Program-made: the position numbers and the translations under genes
Part shown: piece after piece, positions 1 to 10,478 of the stretch
Layout of the letters: every line of letters begins with the position of its first letter
Numbering within the stretch: the stretch's first letter is position 1
Source: Corylus avellana
Taxonomy: Eukaryota > Streptophyta > Magnoliopsida > Fagales > Betulaceae
Direction of reading: 5' to 3'
NCBI RefSeq assembly: GCF_901000735.1
Contig: NC_081541.1
Coordinates: 24,739,743-24,803,742 of the forward strand
Length of the DNA: 64,000 nucleotides
The notes under the pieces: generated by a model
What the model saw: the letters and a program-made list of their open reading frames with translations, nothing else
Told to the model about the DNA's origin: nothing
Databases searched by the model: none

Positions 1-205
1 ATATCTAACTTACCAATACAAAAATATACTTCTTTTTACCAAATAATTATGCTAACAGTATTCATAATATTTTATTAAAAAAAAAAACCCTCAAAATAAG
101 CGAATTCATGCAGTCAAAAATTTAACAAATCAATTCCACTTCCAACTGGATCAAACTTTCAAAATGGTAAAACATGCATCACAGCCTATACATACAACTT
201 CTTGA

Positions 206-209
206 TATC

Positions 210-246
<37 letters not shown>

Positions 247-247
247 T
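206..247. repeat. Compound (TA)n(TG)n microsatellite
   Basis: Alternating AT then GT dinucleotides lie inside intron 1 of the phytoceramidase-like gene. It is a plausible length-polymorphic marker. No function is inferred. Confidence 0.9.
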
Positions 248-304
248 GCTTTCAAGAGAGATCGAGAGGGTGAATGAGGAACCCTAAAAAAAAGGGCATA
301 TTAC

Positions 305-437
305 CGAAGAATTCGCGTTTGTCAGCAAAATCGTGGTAAGCTTCAGACTGAGGAATGGCTGGGGTCACAATCATCAGCACAACGAAGCAAAGGATCGCTA
401 CTCCCCACGCGTAAACGGTGCGTTTCTTCATTTCCAA
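305..437 (-). CDS. Alkaline-phytoceramidase-like protein, first exon only (partial)
   Basis: This is a 133-base first coding exon, read leftward. It encodes 44 residues plus one base, starting MEMKKRTVYAWGVAILCF and ending ...HDFADKREFFG. A GT donor (GGTAA on the minus strand) lies at 304-303. The peptide has a short basic N-terminus and one hydrophobic segment (about residues 8-27), then the TPAIPQSEAYHDFAD stretch. I recognise this from plant membrane proteins annotated as alkaline phytoceramidase (aPHC, ceramidase/CREST superfamily), which hydrolyse ceramides in internal membranes. That function is family knowledge, not visible here. The downstream exons with the histidine catalytic motifs lie left of the window. 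The second ATG (codon 3) is an equally possible start. Positions 438-540 would be 5' UTR and promoter; no clear TATA box was found. Confidence 0.7.
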
Positions 438-644
438 GCTTCACATCTGACACAGAAGCAGATAGAGATCACCAAAGCATGCTTACTTGTTTTGGTTTTG
501 TTCGAATCGAAATCTTTTCAGTCCGCTTATTGACTTATTGTATCGGGTCGGTCCGGATTTCGGATCTTTATGGGTTCATCGCAGTCAAAATTGAAACATA
601 ATATTATTTTTTTTTCCTTTCTCGGCTTTTTCTTAATGGAAATT

Positions 645-947
645 AGGCCTTGTTTCTTAACCACTGACCCCATTCCCTTCCTGGTTACTGTTCATGACTT
701 ACATTAAAGAAAAAAAGAAAACAAATTGAGAATAATATATGGTATAAAAAAGTGAAAAAGTAGTATTGACTCTTGAAAAATTGAAAAGTTTTATTTTGTA
801 GTAATTTTTTTATTTAAATAGTAGTAAAAAATAAATTATATAATATAAAAAATGAAAATATTTTAATGTTGATTTTTTTGGAAAAGCGAAAGTGAATAGT
901 ATTAAGAGAAAAGGAAGGGAAGGAAAAATGTTAACAAACACCTACTC
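645..947. mobile_element. MITE family A, copy 1 (about 0.3 kb)
   Basis: A short element with degenerate inverted ends. The left end reads AGGCCTTGTTTCTTAACC, and the right end GTTAACAAACACCTAC is its loose inverse. The interior has the marks shared by two other copies (4753-5030 inverted, 9277-9557 direct or inverted): an ACAGT/ACTGT tract near the ends, AAAAAGTGAAAAAGT runs, and AAATATTTTAATGTTGATTT. No coding capacity. The exact ends are uncertain. Confidence 0.55.
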
Positions 948-1048
948 AGTATGTTTGGCAAAAAACTAAAAAACACTTTTCCTCTCTAAAAAATCCCAAA
1001 ATGTGTTTTGGTCAAAGCTTGAAAAATAAGACTTTTTTTTTTTCTATG

Positions 1049-3003
1049 GTTAAGTACATTTTTGTCCCATGTGGATTAACAATTTTATTTTTTGCCATCA
1101 GTTTAGTTTTTCTATATATTAATTAAAAATACAAAATTAAAATTTTAAAATTAAAAAATAAGGATAAAGTCCATACCCATAAACTATGGCCGATTAATGA
1201 TGTCCTCTTTAATTGTGACATGTCCCTAAACTACCAAAACATTGTCAATGTTCCCCCTAAGACTAGCAATAAGACAAAAATGCCCCTATAGATTTCTCAA
1301 TAAGACAACAATACCCCTAAAAATTCAAAAAAAAAATTGATTTTTTTTAAAAAACGAAAAATTTTAATTTAAAGATAATATTTTTTTTAAAAAAAAATTT
1401 AAACAAAAATTTTTAATTTTTTTTTTAAACGGAAATTTTTATTAAAAAAAAAAACTATTTTTTTATTTAGTTTTAAAAAACAAAAAATTTCATTTTATTA
1501 AACGAAAATTTTATTCTTTAAAACGTAAATTTTTATTTAAATAAAATTATAAAACAAAAATTTTTTAAAAAAATAAACGAAAATTTTCAGTTTTTATAAA
1601 AAAAATCAATTTTTTTTTTTAATTTTTTTCTTATAAAATTGATTTAGTTTTAGCTTTTTCTAGAAGTTTTAGTTTTTTTTTTCTATATTAATTTTACTAA
1701 GGGTAATTTAGTCATGGGGTGAACATTAATAATTTTTGGTAGTTTGGGGGGGGAACATTGTCACAATTGAAAGTTTGGTGGGGGACATTGTCAATTCAGT
1801 AGTAGTTTGAGGAGGACATTGTCAATTGAGTGGTAGTTTGAGGGGGTTATATAGACTTTTCCCTTAAAAATATTATAAAATTATAGAGAAAATATATATG
1901 TAAAATACAGAGAAAAAGGATGGCTTGAGCCAACCCTTTGGACAGCATGGGTGGCCAGCCACCCCATGAGGGTGGCTTTACAGATTGGGGGTGGTTGGGC
2001 CACCTCCAATTTAAAGAAGATGAGATCTTTTTATTCCTTCTTCTGTGGAGTTGCTTCCCGACATTTGTAAGGGCATGTAAGATCAGCTGCTTTGCCTTTG
2101 CAAAATACCTTTTACATCCACCACCACTTGCATTATCTATCCTCTCTGTGCTGCGTTCCATCGTCTTGTCTGACATGGATCCCACCACCATTGGCACCAA
2201 CATTGAAGATCTCCTTACAGATATAGACATCAATTTTTAGTTGTCCAGATTTACGTTCTTGCAGCAAAACTCCCACGCTGATAATATAAGAAATAATATA
2301 TTATTTGTAAAAGATTTGATCAAGAAGATGGGATTAGACAAGAAGTAGAAGAAAACTCGGTTGAAAATGATTGGAAATAGGGGTTGGGTTTGAAGTTTCT
2401 CCAAGGAATAGTCGAGAATTTAGGGTTGGCCCTTTGGGTAGCCAAGCCATCCCTAAGGACCATGAGAGTGGTTCGGCCACTTTCAGACAAACCAGACAAA
2501 CCGATCTGGGGTAGGGTGGCCAAAACCACTCCAAGCCAAACTGGCAAGGGGAGGCTTCAGCCACCCCCATGGGGGTAGTCATCCACCCCTAAGGGCAAAA
2601 TGGGGTAGCCTTCTAGACAAACCGATCTGGAGTGGGGTGGCTGAAACCACCCCAAGCCAAACGAGGGTGGCCAAGTCACCCTAAACTGGCAAGGGGTGGC
2701 TTCAGCCACCCCCATGGGGGTAGCTGTCCACCCCTAAGGGCAAAATGGGGGTGGCTAGCCACCCCATGTTGTCCCAAAGAGCCACCCCCCTTTCTCCTGT
2801 TTTTTTTTTTAAAAAAAAAAAAAAAAATTTAAAATTTTTATTTTGTATTTTTAATTAATATATGGACACATGTCGATTGTTTAATAGTGCTAACATGACT
2901 TTCTGTCAAATTTTGAATGGAATTTAGACGGAAGGGATAAAAACTAAACCTTAAGGGACGAAAAATAAAATTGTTAAACCACATGGGGCAAAAAGGTATT
3001 TAA
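1049..3003. mobile_element. TIR element about 1.95 kb, non-coding, with a nested foldback element
   Basis: The left end (TTTTTGTCCCATGTGG then ATTAACAATTTTATTTTT) is matched in inverse at the right end (AATAAAATTGTTAAACCAC then ATGGGGCAAAAAGG, about 2965-2997). The interior has many copies of GGGTGGC / GCCACCCC words (1930-2770). These form several internal inverted repeats and give rise to spurious ORFs. No transposase is seen. A second foldback unit (1163-1866) sits inside, near the left TIR. Superfamily not determined: a clean target duplication could not be read. Confidence 0.65.
1163..1866. mobile_element. Foldback element nested in the 1049-3003 element
   Basis: The left end contains ATAAAGTCCATACCC followed by repeated ACATTGTC/ACATGTCC words. 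The right end contains the inverse: GACATTGTCAATTGAG repeated, then TATATAGACTTTTCCC. The centre is A/T homopolymer-rich (1320-1680). A related decayed end occurs at 5400-5565. It is non-coding. Its position between two halves of the older element's left arm shows that it inserted later. Confidence 0.6.
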
Positions 3004-3321
3004 CAATTTTTTTCTAAAAAAAAAACTCTGGTTTTTTTTATAAAGAGAAATGATTCATGTTAATATTTTTCTCATATATTTTTTCATCTCATCTTATAAA
3101 TCAATTATTAGATTTGTGGATTTAAGTGGACCCACACAAATCCAATGGTAGACTCCACAAATCTAATGGTTGGTCTATTTGAGTTTGTAAAATGATATGG
3201 AAAAAAAAATTATTAACGTGAACCATTTTTATTCTATAAACAAAAGTCCTATTTCCCAATGCAGTCCTAAACATATTCTAAAGATTGCGCTAAAGAGCTT
3301 AAAAAATACTTTTAATACTCA

Positions 3322-4046
3322 AAATAGGATTAGGATCCCCTGAAATCCTAAGAGGGATCCAGATTATGAAATTAGAGGATCCTGGGCATCCATTTTCATC
3401 CAAAGGCTAGATCCCGCCACGTGTCCCATTAACTTAAAAAAACTTTAAAATAATAAAATAATATTTAAAATTTAAAAAGTAATTATAAAAGAAAATAATA
3501 AAATTTTAAAACAAAAAATAATAAAATACTTGGGGTCTAAGGCAAAATTGGGGTAGCCGGCCACCTCATTTTTGGCAATCCACCCCCAACCATCGGTTAG
3601 GGGTGGCCGAAACTACCACCATGGCCCTTAGGTGGACAATCCACCTCAAGAGCCATGGTGGTGGCTTCGGTCACGCCCAAATAGCGGTTGGGATTGGCAT
3701 TTGGCCATTGGGGGTGAATCAGTCATCCCCAACCTTCGGGTTGCCGGCCACCCCATATGGTAAAATTGGGGTGGCCGGCCACCCAAAGTATTTTCTTCTT
3801 TTTTAAAAAAAAAAAAAATTATTTTATTATTTTCTTTTATAACTACTTTTTAAATTTTAAATATTATTTTATTATTTTCTTTTATAACTACTTTTTAAAT
3901 TTTAAATATTATTTTATTATTTTAAAGGTTTTTTAAGTTAGTGGGACATGTGGAGGGATCCTGGCCTTTGGATTAAAATGGATGGCCAGAATCCCCTAAT
4001 TCCAGAATCTGGAATCCCCTCAGGATTTCAGGGATTCGAATCCCTC
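3322..4046. mobile_element. Foldback/TIR element about 0.72 kb
   Basis: The left arm reads GGATCCCCTGAAATCC ... GGATCC ... CATTTTCATCCAAAGGCTAG ... CCACGTGTCCCATTAACTTA. The right arm gives the same order inverted: TAAGTTAGTGGGACATGTGG ... GGATCCTGGCCTTTGG ... GGAATCCCCTCAGGATTTCAG. The loop (3530-3790) holds GGGGTGGCCGGCCACC-type words like those in the element at 1049-3003. A short tandem AT-rich repeat lies at 3826-3925. No coding capacity. Confidence 0.75.
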
Positions 4047-4105
4047 AAAATATGTGTCAAACAAAAATATGAGATGTTTGATAAAAAATTCTAAAAATAT
4101 TTAGG

Positions 4106-4287
4106 GAAATGCTAGGTGTTCTTCTAGTGTTCTCCTAATTATGATGTGGCTTTTAAAATCATCAATAGATTAAAAGTCAATATTTAGAGATTATCATTAT
4201 TAACTTTTAATCTATTAATGATTTTAAAAGTCACATCACAATTAGAAAGACATTAAGAGAACACTAGCAGAACACCTAGCATTTCAC
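4106..4287. mobile_element. Stem-loop MITE about 0.18 kb
   Basis: Almost the whole element is one hairpin. The ends AAATGCTAGGTGTTCT and AGAACACCTAGCATTT are inverse. The arms continue through CTAGTGTTCTC / GAGAACACTAG and AATCATCAATAGATTAAAAG / its inverse, with only a few mismatches. No coding capacity. The high arm identity suggests a fairly recent insertion. Confidence 0.85.
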
Positions 4288-4360
4288 AAATATTTATTTG
4301 ACTTTTTTCATTCTAAAAATGGCCAAAAAACACATAAAAATCTCTTTTTGAATCATGCTC

Positions 4361-4570
4361 TAAGGGTGCGTTTGGCATTACGATCTCACAGGCCAAACAC
4401 ACGATTTTAATCAAAATCGCAAAATTAGAACCATTTGGGGATTGCATTTAAAAAAGCAGTCATTTAAAAACATGAAAAAACCACGATATTTCTTTCGGCA
4501 TGTGAAGTGATGCTTATTTGAAAATGCACGATTTTAAAGTGAAGTAGTGTTTTTGCACAATAGTGATGAT
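4361..4570. mobile_element. Truncated MITE end related to the element at 8322-8666
   Basis: AAGGGTGCGTTTGGCATTAC followed by repeated 'AATCGCA' words resembles the inverse of the right end of the 8322-8666 element (TCGTAATCCTAAACGCACC). No matching second end was found, so this looks like a broken copy. Confidence 0.4.
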
Positions 4571-4752
4571 AAGCGTTAGTTACCAAAATTAACCTCAATG
4601 AACAACGAAATTCCATACATACCCACACAAAATAGATCCAAACCCTCGTACATTCTCTTCTTTTTTATTTCTCTTTGCCTCTATGCTTTCTCGATTATCT
4701 TATTGACGTTGGGCCACTCCTTAATTTCACGCACGGTTGTCTTCATCGAGGT

Positions 4753-5030
4753 TGTTTGGCAAACAACACCGCCACCTCTAAATACTATTCACTTCATTCT
4801 TAAAATAAATCTACATCAAAACATTCTCACTTTTATATCATATCATTCATTTTTTATATTACATCATTCATTTTTTACTATTATACAAATAAAAAATCAC
4901 TACAAAACAAAACTTTTTCACTTTTCAATACTAATTTTTTACTTTTTTGTACTAATTATTATTATTATTATTTATTTATTTAAGTGAAGAGTGTGTGGGG
5001 GTGTTTGTGTTGTTTAACAAACCCCCCATC
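4753..5030. mobile_element. MITE family A, copy 2 (opposite orientation)
   Basis: It begins TTGTTTGGCAAACAACACC and ends GTTGTTTAACAAACCCCCC, with the family interior read in inverse: ATACTATTCACTTCATTC, then CATCAAAACATTCTCAC and CACTACAAAACAAAAC. It matches copies at 645-947 and 9277-9557. Non-coding. Confidence 0.65.
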
Positions 5031-5594
5031 GTGTTCTGCCGCATCTCAAGTAAGCATCTTACCTTGTTTCAGTTGTTTGTAATGATTTTGAAGAGTAAGG
5101 GATCGAAAGATAATGTTTTTTTTTTTTAAAGTGAGAGCAAGATTCGACCAGAGAAAATAGAGGAAGATAAGCAAGAAGAATGGTCGGAGTTGGAGTGCTT
5201 GAAAGAGAAGATACCAAATGTGATGGAGATCTGATTGAAAAAAAAAAAACAAAAAGAGATTTGCAATGTAATGAAAAGAAGTGCGTAAGCGTAATGTACT
5301 ATTGAGATGCCGATAAGTTTGACACTAGTGTGTGGAAATTTTTAAAAAAAAAATCGCTTTTTTTTTCCGAATTTATTAGATTATTTTTGTGTTATTAAAA
5401 AACATATAGGGTTATTTTTGTCTTTTTATTGGTCTCGGGGGACATTGTCAATTTTTTGGTAGTTTAGAGGGACATTGTCTCAATTGAAAGGTTTTTTTTT
5501 TGAGAAAGACATTGTTAATTGAGTTATAGATTGAGAAAAGTATGTGGACTTATATATATATTTTCCACTATTTTATTTAATTATGATTTTTTTT

Positions 5595-5861
5595 TCATGG
5601 TATTAGGGCAATATGTTAATGCTAGTATTGGATCAAGTGGTCCTGTGATTTTTTTTTTTTTTATTTTTTAAGATAAAAAAAAAAAAAAATTAATCATGTC
5701 TAGTAAGAGAGCTTAAATCTCAAGGTAAATCGACGGTGGAATCAGAGACGGATTTAGGGTGGACTGGTAGTCGCCTTGGTCCCATACCGATGGAGGACAT
5801 TTAAAGTTATAGTAAAAGGTATGTGAATTTTTCTTCTTATTTTTATTTTGCTATTTTATTT

Positions 5862-5905
<44 letters not shown>

Positions 5906-6070
5906 TATTAGGGCATAGACTAATGCTAGAATTGGATCAAGTGGTGCTATGATTTTTTTTTTTTTCCTGCTTTATTGTCTTCCGCTTAAAAAAGAAAAAT
6001 TACTCACGTCTAGATCGACGGTGGAATCTGGGACGGATTTAGGGGAGACTGGTAGTGGCCTTAGTCCCCC
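5595..6070. repeat. Imperfect direct duplication split by a (TA)n tract
   Basis: Two units share TGGTATTAGGGCA, TAATGCTAG, TTGGATCAAGTGGT, ATCGACGGTGGAATC, GACGGATTTAGGG and GACTGGTAGT in the same order (about 5598-5790 and 5903-6065). They are separated by a (TA)n run at 5866-5902. No gene is visible, and the region to 6640 shows nothing else recognisable. Confidence 0.7.
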
Positions 6071-6644
6071 CAAAATACAAGAAAAAAACATTTTTAAGAT
6101 TAAAAAAAAAAAAAAAAAGTTTTAAGGTAAAAAAAATAATAATAATTTAAAGTATTTTTTGCCAATCAATCCTTCTTTAAAAAAATTTTAGCTCTTAGTC
6201 TCCCAAACTCAAAGCTAGCTCCGTCCCTGGGTGAAACCAACACCATCTCCGGCAATCATCATCCGCTTGTAGTGATCTTCCTCCAACTGTTACCAGTCAG
6301 CTGCAACCGATCTCCGCCAAGGCCGCTTCATATCACGCCAGCACCTAGGCCATCGGTGAGTAGCGAGGACGTCTCTACATGCCAATATGATCACTGTTCA
6401 GAAGAAATTGTTTCGGTGGTTGAGGAAATAAGTCGTCTTTTTTTGTTTAAAAAATAAAAATGGTGGTATGCATTCAGAATCAGAATTATGCGTTTTGCTT
6501 CTAAAAAAAACAGAATGATGCGTTTTGAAAAAAACAAAAAAAAAAAGAGTTGAAAAGTAATAGAAAAAAAAACAAAGAAAAGAAGCAGATAAAAAAAAAA
6601 AATCAAAAGATGCAAAGTTTCCTATCTTTCGGCCCTTTGTTGGC

Positions 6645-7620
6645 CCAATCATTATTTGGTCTATTATTTGTCATTTGTTGATCCAAATTGATTTTTGGTC
6701 CTTTGTTAACCTAATGTTTTTGGCATTTGCGGTATTATTTAAAACCCATACATATTTAAGCCCATAATTGGCTCATATAGGGCCCATATTTTACTCATTT
6801 TTGCTTGTCCTTTGAGATATTGTTTAAAACCCTAACCTACTTCAACCCTTTGTTGGCTTTTATTTAAAATCATTTGTTGGCTATCATTTTGGCCCATTGT
6901 TATTGAACGCGCATCTCCGATTACCATCGTTGACCTTAGTTGATCCAGACCGATTTTTGGCCATTTGTTGACCCAATGTTTTTGGCCTTTGTGATTTTGT
7001 TTAAAAGCCATACCTATTTAACCCCACAATTGGCTCTCATATATGACCCATAGTTAGCTCATTTTTATTTGGCCTTTGAGATATTATTTAGGGAAAATTA
7101 CAGTTTACCCCCCCAAAGTTGACAGCGTTTTTCAATTCGAACATCAAAGTTTCAATTTTTGCAATCCACCCTCACAAAGTTCTAATTTTTTTCAATTCGA
7201 CCAATATCATCCCAAAATTCCCATATTGCCCCTGATTTTTTTTTTATTTTTTTATTTTTTATGAAAACGAAAACAAATTTGGGGGTGCACAAATGACCAG
7301 GTGACCAAAGGGGTGGCTACGGCCACCACGAATTTTTTTAAAATTTTTTTATAAAAAATAAAAAAATAAAAATTAGGGGCAATATGGGAAGTTTTGGATA
7401 AAATTGGTCAAATTGCAAAAATTTGGAACTTTGAGGGGGTGAATTGCAAAAATTGAAACTTTGGTGTTCGAATTGAAAAACGCTGTCAACTTTGAGGGGG
7501 TAAACTGTAATTTTCCCTATTATTTAAAACCCTGACCTATTTCAGCTTTTTGTTGGCTTTCATTTTGGCCCATTGTTAGTGAACGTGCATCTTTGATTAC
7601 CATCTCCGACCGCATCCAAT
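6645..7620. repeat. Tandem duplication of a 0.3 kb unit, second copy interrupted by a MULE-type MITE
   Basis: Copy A (about 6645-6925) and copy B (about 6950-7090 continuing at 7518-7620) share in order GTTGATCCA, GATTTTTGG, AATGTTTTTGGC, CCCATA..TAGCTCATTTTT, CCTTTGAGATAT, TTTGTTGGCTTT, GGCCCATTGTTA and GATTACCATC. Copy B is cut by the element at 7091-7517, so the duplication is the older event. No gene seen. Confidence 0.75.
7091..7517. mobile_element. MULE-type MITE (427 bp) with 9-bp target duplication
   Basis: Near-perfect TIRs of about 75 bp or more start GGGAAAATTACAGTTTACCC and end with the inverse, GGGTAAACTGTAATTTTCCC. The 9-base direct repeat TATTATTTA flanks it exactly (7082-7090 and 7518-7526), which is the target duplication length of Mutator-like elements. 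The interior is AT-rich and non-coding. The end sequence resembles that of the 9.8 kb MULE at 46588-56429 (GGGAAAATGCAGTTTACCC), so the two are probably of related lineages. Confidence 0.9.
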
Positions 7621-7704
7621 CATTATTGTCAACCATTGCCATCTCCAAAATATATATTCCAAACTCAAGTTTTCAGAATCCTTCTATCTTGAGTGTGAGG
7701 GGGG

Positions 7705-7935
7705 TGTTGGCAATATTATAAGATTTGGTTTAGATTGTAATTGAATGTATTCATATTATGTGATTTTTATTAGAAAAAAAAAAAAAATATTATGTGATTT
7801 TGTTTTGTTTTATTGTATTTTATTCAAATCTGATTTAATTTGATATCTCCTTATTTTTAAGGATCTCTTGTATTGCCAAACAATCAATTGAATGAGAGCA
7901 AATGTAATCCTTAGGGCTTTATCCTATAAACGTAA
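7705..7935. repeat. Possible solo-LTR-like sequence
   Basis: The stretch starts TGTTGGCAATATTATAAGA and carries GTATTGCC near a polyadenylation-like AATGAGAGCAAATG context. The composition resembles Copia-type LTRs. No PBS, PPT or target duplication could be confirmed, so this is a weak call. Confidence 0.25.
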
Positions 7936-8321
7936 GTTATAAACCGAATCACGTACAATTATTTGTGTCTATTTTTTTTTTTTTTTGATTTTTTTTTCTT
8001 TTTTCATTTAATTATGATTTTCTTCGGACTTCAACATTATTGCTAATATGTTATAATCAACAACGACATGTCGTCGCAAATAAGTTTGGATTTTTTTTTA
8101 TATATATATCATTGCCAATTGTCAATGGTTTTTTTTTTTTATTTTTTTTTATTTTAATATTACTTTTTGGTCGATTGTTGTTTTACTTTTTTCAAAGTAA
8201 GTAATTCTAAACACGTTATGAAAAAGGGAAGACCATTTAAAAGGGTTTGCATTAAGCTCTAAAAACACAATACATGTACTTCTTAAAACAATCTAAGAGT
8301 CTATAGCACTTCATTAACTAA

Positions 8322-8666
8322 GGGTTCGTTTGAAATTGTAATTTTAATAAGTATAATTTTAAAAATTGTATTTTTGAAATTGTTACTTTTTAAAATCGTA
8401 AAAGCATTTGGTAAAACATGTTAAAAAGTTTTTTTATTTTTTTTATTTTTATTAAATATTTGTTATGCGAAATCATGATTTTAGTTTAAATTCACGCCTT
8501 TTCAAATAAGCACCTTATAGCCTGTTTATAGAAATCGCATTTTATTTTATTTTCATATTTTAGATTAAGTGCTTTTTAAATAGCAATGTCAAACGCCTTA
8601 TGTTTTGTGATATCTTTTAAAAACGCAGATTATTCTTGTGAAATCGTAATCCTAAACGCACCTTAA
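8322..8666. mobile_element. MITE about 0.35 kb with AAGGGT(T/G)CGTTT ends
   Basis: The left end AAGGGTTCGTTTGAAATTGT and right end CGTAATCCTAAACGCACCTT are imperfect inverses. The interior is AT-rich with repeated AATCGTAA/AAATCG words. No ORF. Confidence 0.6.
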
Positions 8667-8811
8667 GACATATAAAAATATTGTGGTAAATTGCAGACTT
8701 GAAAAATCATTGATGAGTGAATCGATGTCATCGGTTCAGTGTAGAATGCCGAATATCAATTATCATGGGGGAAGAGCTCCTGATCGACTAGTAAAAAGAT
8801 TTGGCATAGCA

Positions 8812-9252
8812 AGGGTATACAAGTAGTTGCGGTTAGAAGTTAAGGGTTATTGGCTAAAACCGCTAACCGTAACCACTTAAGGCGGTTATTGAATTTTAAT
8901 AACCGTAATCGCTCCGCTTTGGTGGTTAGTGGTTATTCAAACTTTTATATGGGGTTTTAGGCTTTTTGAGGTGTTTTGGATCTCACTGTGCCTATTTTTT
9001 GGACTTATTTTAAATAGTTTTGGGTCAAAGTGTTCCAAAAAATAATGAATATGATGAAACCATATTCTTAACTCGTATTTAAAACGACACCGTTTTGGTG
9101 TTTAAACACCAAAACAAGGTCGTTTTAATGTTATATTTTTAACATAAAATATAAAATATATATTTATATTATTATATATAAGGATAGGCGGTTAGCTGTT
9201 ATTAACCACTTTTTCCTATTCTTAAAACCGCTAACCGTCCAACCCTTAATTG
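8812..9252. mobile_element. hAT-like non-autonomous element rich in GGCGGTTA / TAACCGC
   Basis: The left part has AGGGTTATTGGC, AAACCGCTAACCGTAACC and GGCGGTTATTGAA. The right part has AGGCGGTTAGCTGTTATTAA, CCGCTAACCGTCCAACCCTT. These words form nested inverted repeats. The pattern resembles the CCGGTTAA-rich element at 13132-14003. Target duplication not resolved. Confidence 0.5.
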
Positions 9253-9276
9253 TTAGCAATTTTTTAAGGCCAATCT

Positions 9277-9557
9277 TTAGGGGGTGTTTGGCAAATGGGA
9301 TGGCCTAAACACTGTAGTTGATGTAGATTGATGTGAAAAAAAGTAAGAATGTTTGGTATAAAAAAAAATGAAAAAGTGGTATGAAAAAGTGAAAAATTTT
9401 GTTTTGTAGTGATTTTTTTATTTGAATAATAATAAAAAGTGAATGAGTTGATATTAAAAGTGAAAAAGTTAGAATGTTTTGATGTTGATTTTTTTGGGAA
9501 ATGGTGATGAACAGTATTTGGCCCATCCCCATCCCCATTACCAAACAAACCCTTAGA
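9277..9557. mobile_element. MITE family A, copy 3
   Basis: It begins AGGGGGTGTTTGGCAAATGG and ends CCCCATTACCAAACAAACCC, a good inverted pair of about 20 bases. The interior has GTAGATTGATGTGAAAAAA, then TTTTGTAGTGATTTTTTTAT and GATGAACAGTATTTG. This is the best preserved of the three family members and is non-coding. Confidence 0.8.
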
Positions 9558-10318
9558 TTCGACCCACCACTTGCGTCCACAGGATATTTTTTAATCCGAC
9601 CCACTATTTGTGACCAGGTATCAATGTATCATTTAGCTACCATGTGGCTTGTCACAACTTTAACACCATAAAATGCCACTTTGTCAAATTTTTAGACAAC
9701 ATAAAGCTACAATCTATTAATGTGCACTTTTTTTTTTTCAAAATTCTTTTTAGGAATGACGTGAATGTTTTTTCTTTGCCAAAAAAATAGTAAAAACAAA
9801 AATATAACTCTGGATTCCTGTTTTGCCCTTGTAACTGTGACCAAACCCACGTGAGTCCCAGGCATGCCTCTTTGGCTCTCTCTTAACTACACTGTATATA
9901 TTAGGTCCGACAACTTTTGATACGGTTTATAAATTCGATACGAATTCAACTCAAAATTAAAGGTTAGAGTTGAAGAGTTTGATCCGTTTAATTAAATTGA
10001 TCGGGTTATAGTTGACATATATAATCTTATACCTATGTTTCGTCACGATTCAAATCCGACATGCGACATAATAACTGGTAATTTTTTATTTGATTCGTAG
10101 ATTCGACATAAAGTTAATACAAAATTATAGGGTTAAGCTTAAAAAGTTTAATATATTTAATTAAATAAATCAAGTTACAGTTAACTTATATAGTTTTACA
10201 CTCATGGCTTAAACGCGAGCTAAACTTGACCCTAATTTTATAGTACACGTACGTAGACATATTGTGTTCTCAAACTCCAAGAAAACCTGTCATATACGCT
10301 ACAATAAAACCCCACTTC
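9558..10318. other. Intergenic spacer, nothing recognised
   Basis: AT-rich spacer between the last MITE and the importin promoter. It has two loosely similar TTTAATTAAAT..AT(C)GGGTTA(C)AGTT stretches (about 9985-10015 and 10155-10185). I see no coding region or RNA gene. Confidence 0.5.
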
Positions 10319-10319
10319 C

Positions 10320-10478
10320 TCTCCCTTAAATACAAAGCAAAGCAAAACCCAAAAACCCTCACACGTCGGTGAGTCACAACACACGGCACCAGCCTCCATC
10401 ATCACAAGCAGTCACCCTTTTGAAATAACAATTCACGGAGAGAGAGAGAGAGAGAGAGAGAGCGAGACAGAGAGGGCA
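10320..10478 (+). promoter_or_regulatory. Importin-beta 4 core promoter / 5' leader with GA repeat
   Basis: A TATA-like TTAAATA lies at about 10326-10332. It is followed by a C/A-rich leader and a (GA)n tract at about 10436-10473, just before the start codon. GA tracts in plant leaders are known binding sites for BPC/GAGA-binding factors. Whether this one is used is inference. Confidence 0.45.

Noticed and set aside
1847..2832. Several ORFs of 64-128 codons on both strands
   Set aside because: They fall on GGGTGGC/GCCACCC-rich inverted repeats inside a TIR element, overlap in several frames and match no family I recognise.
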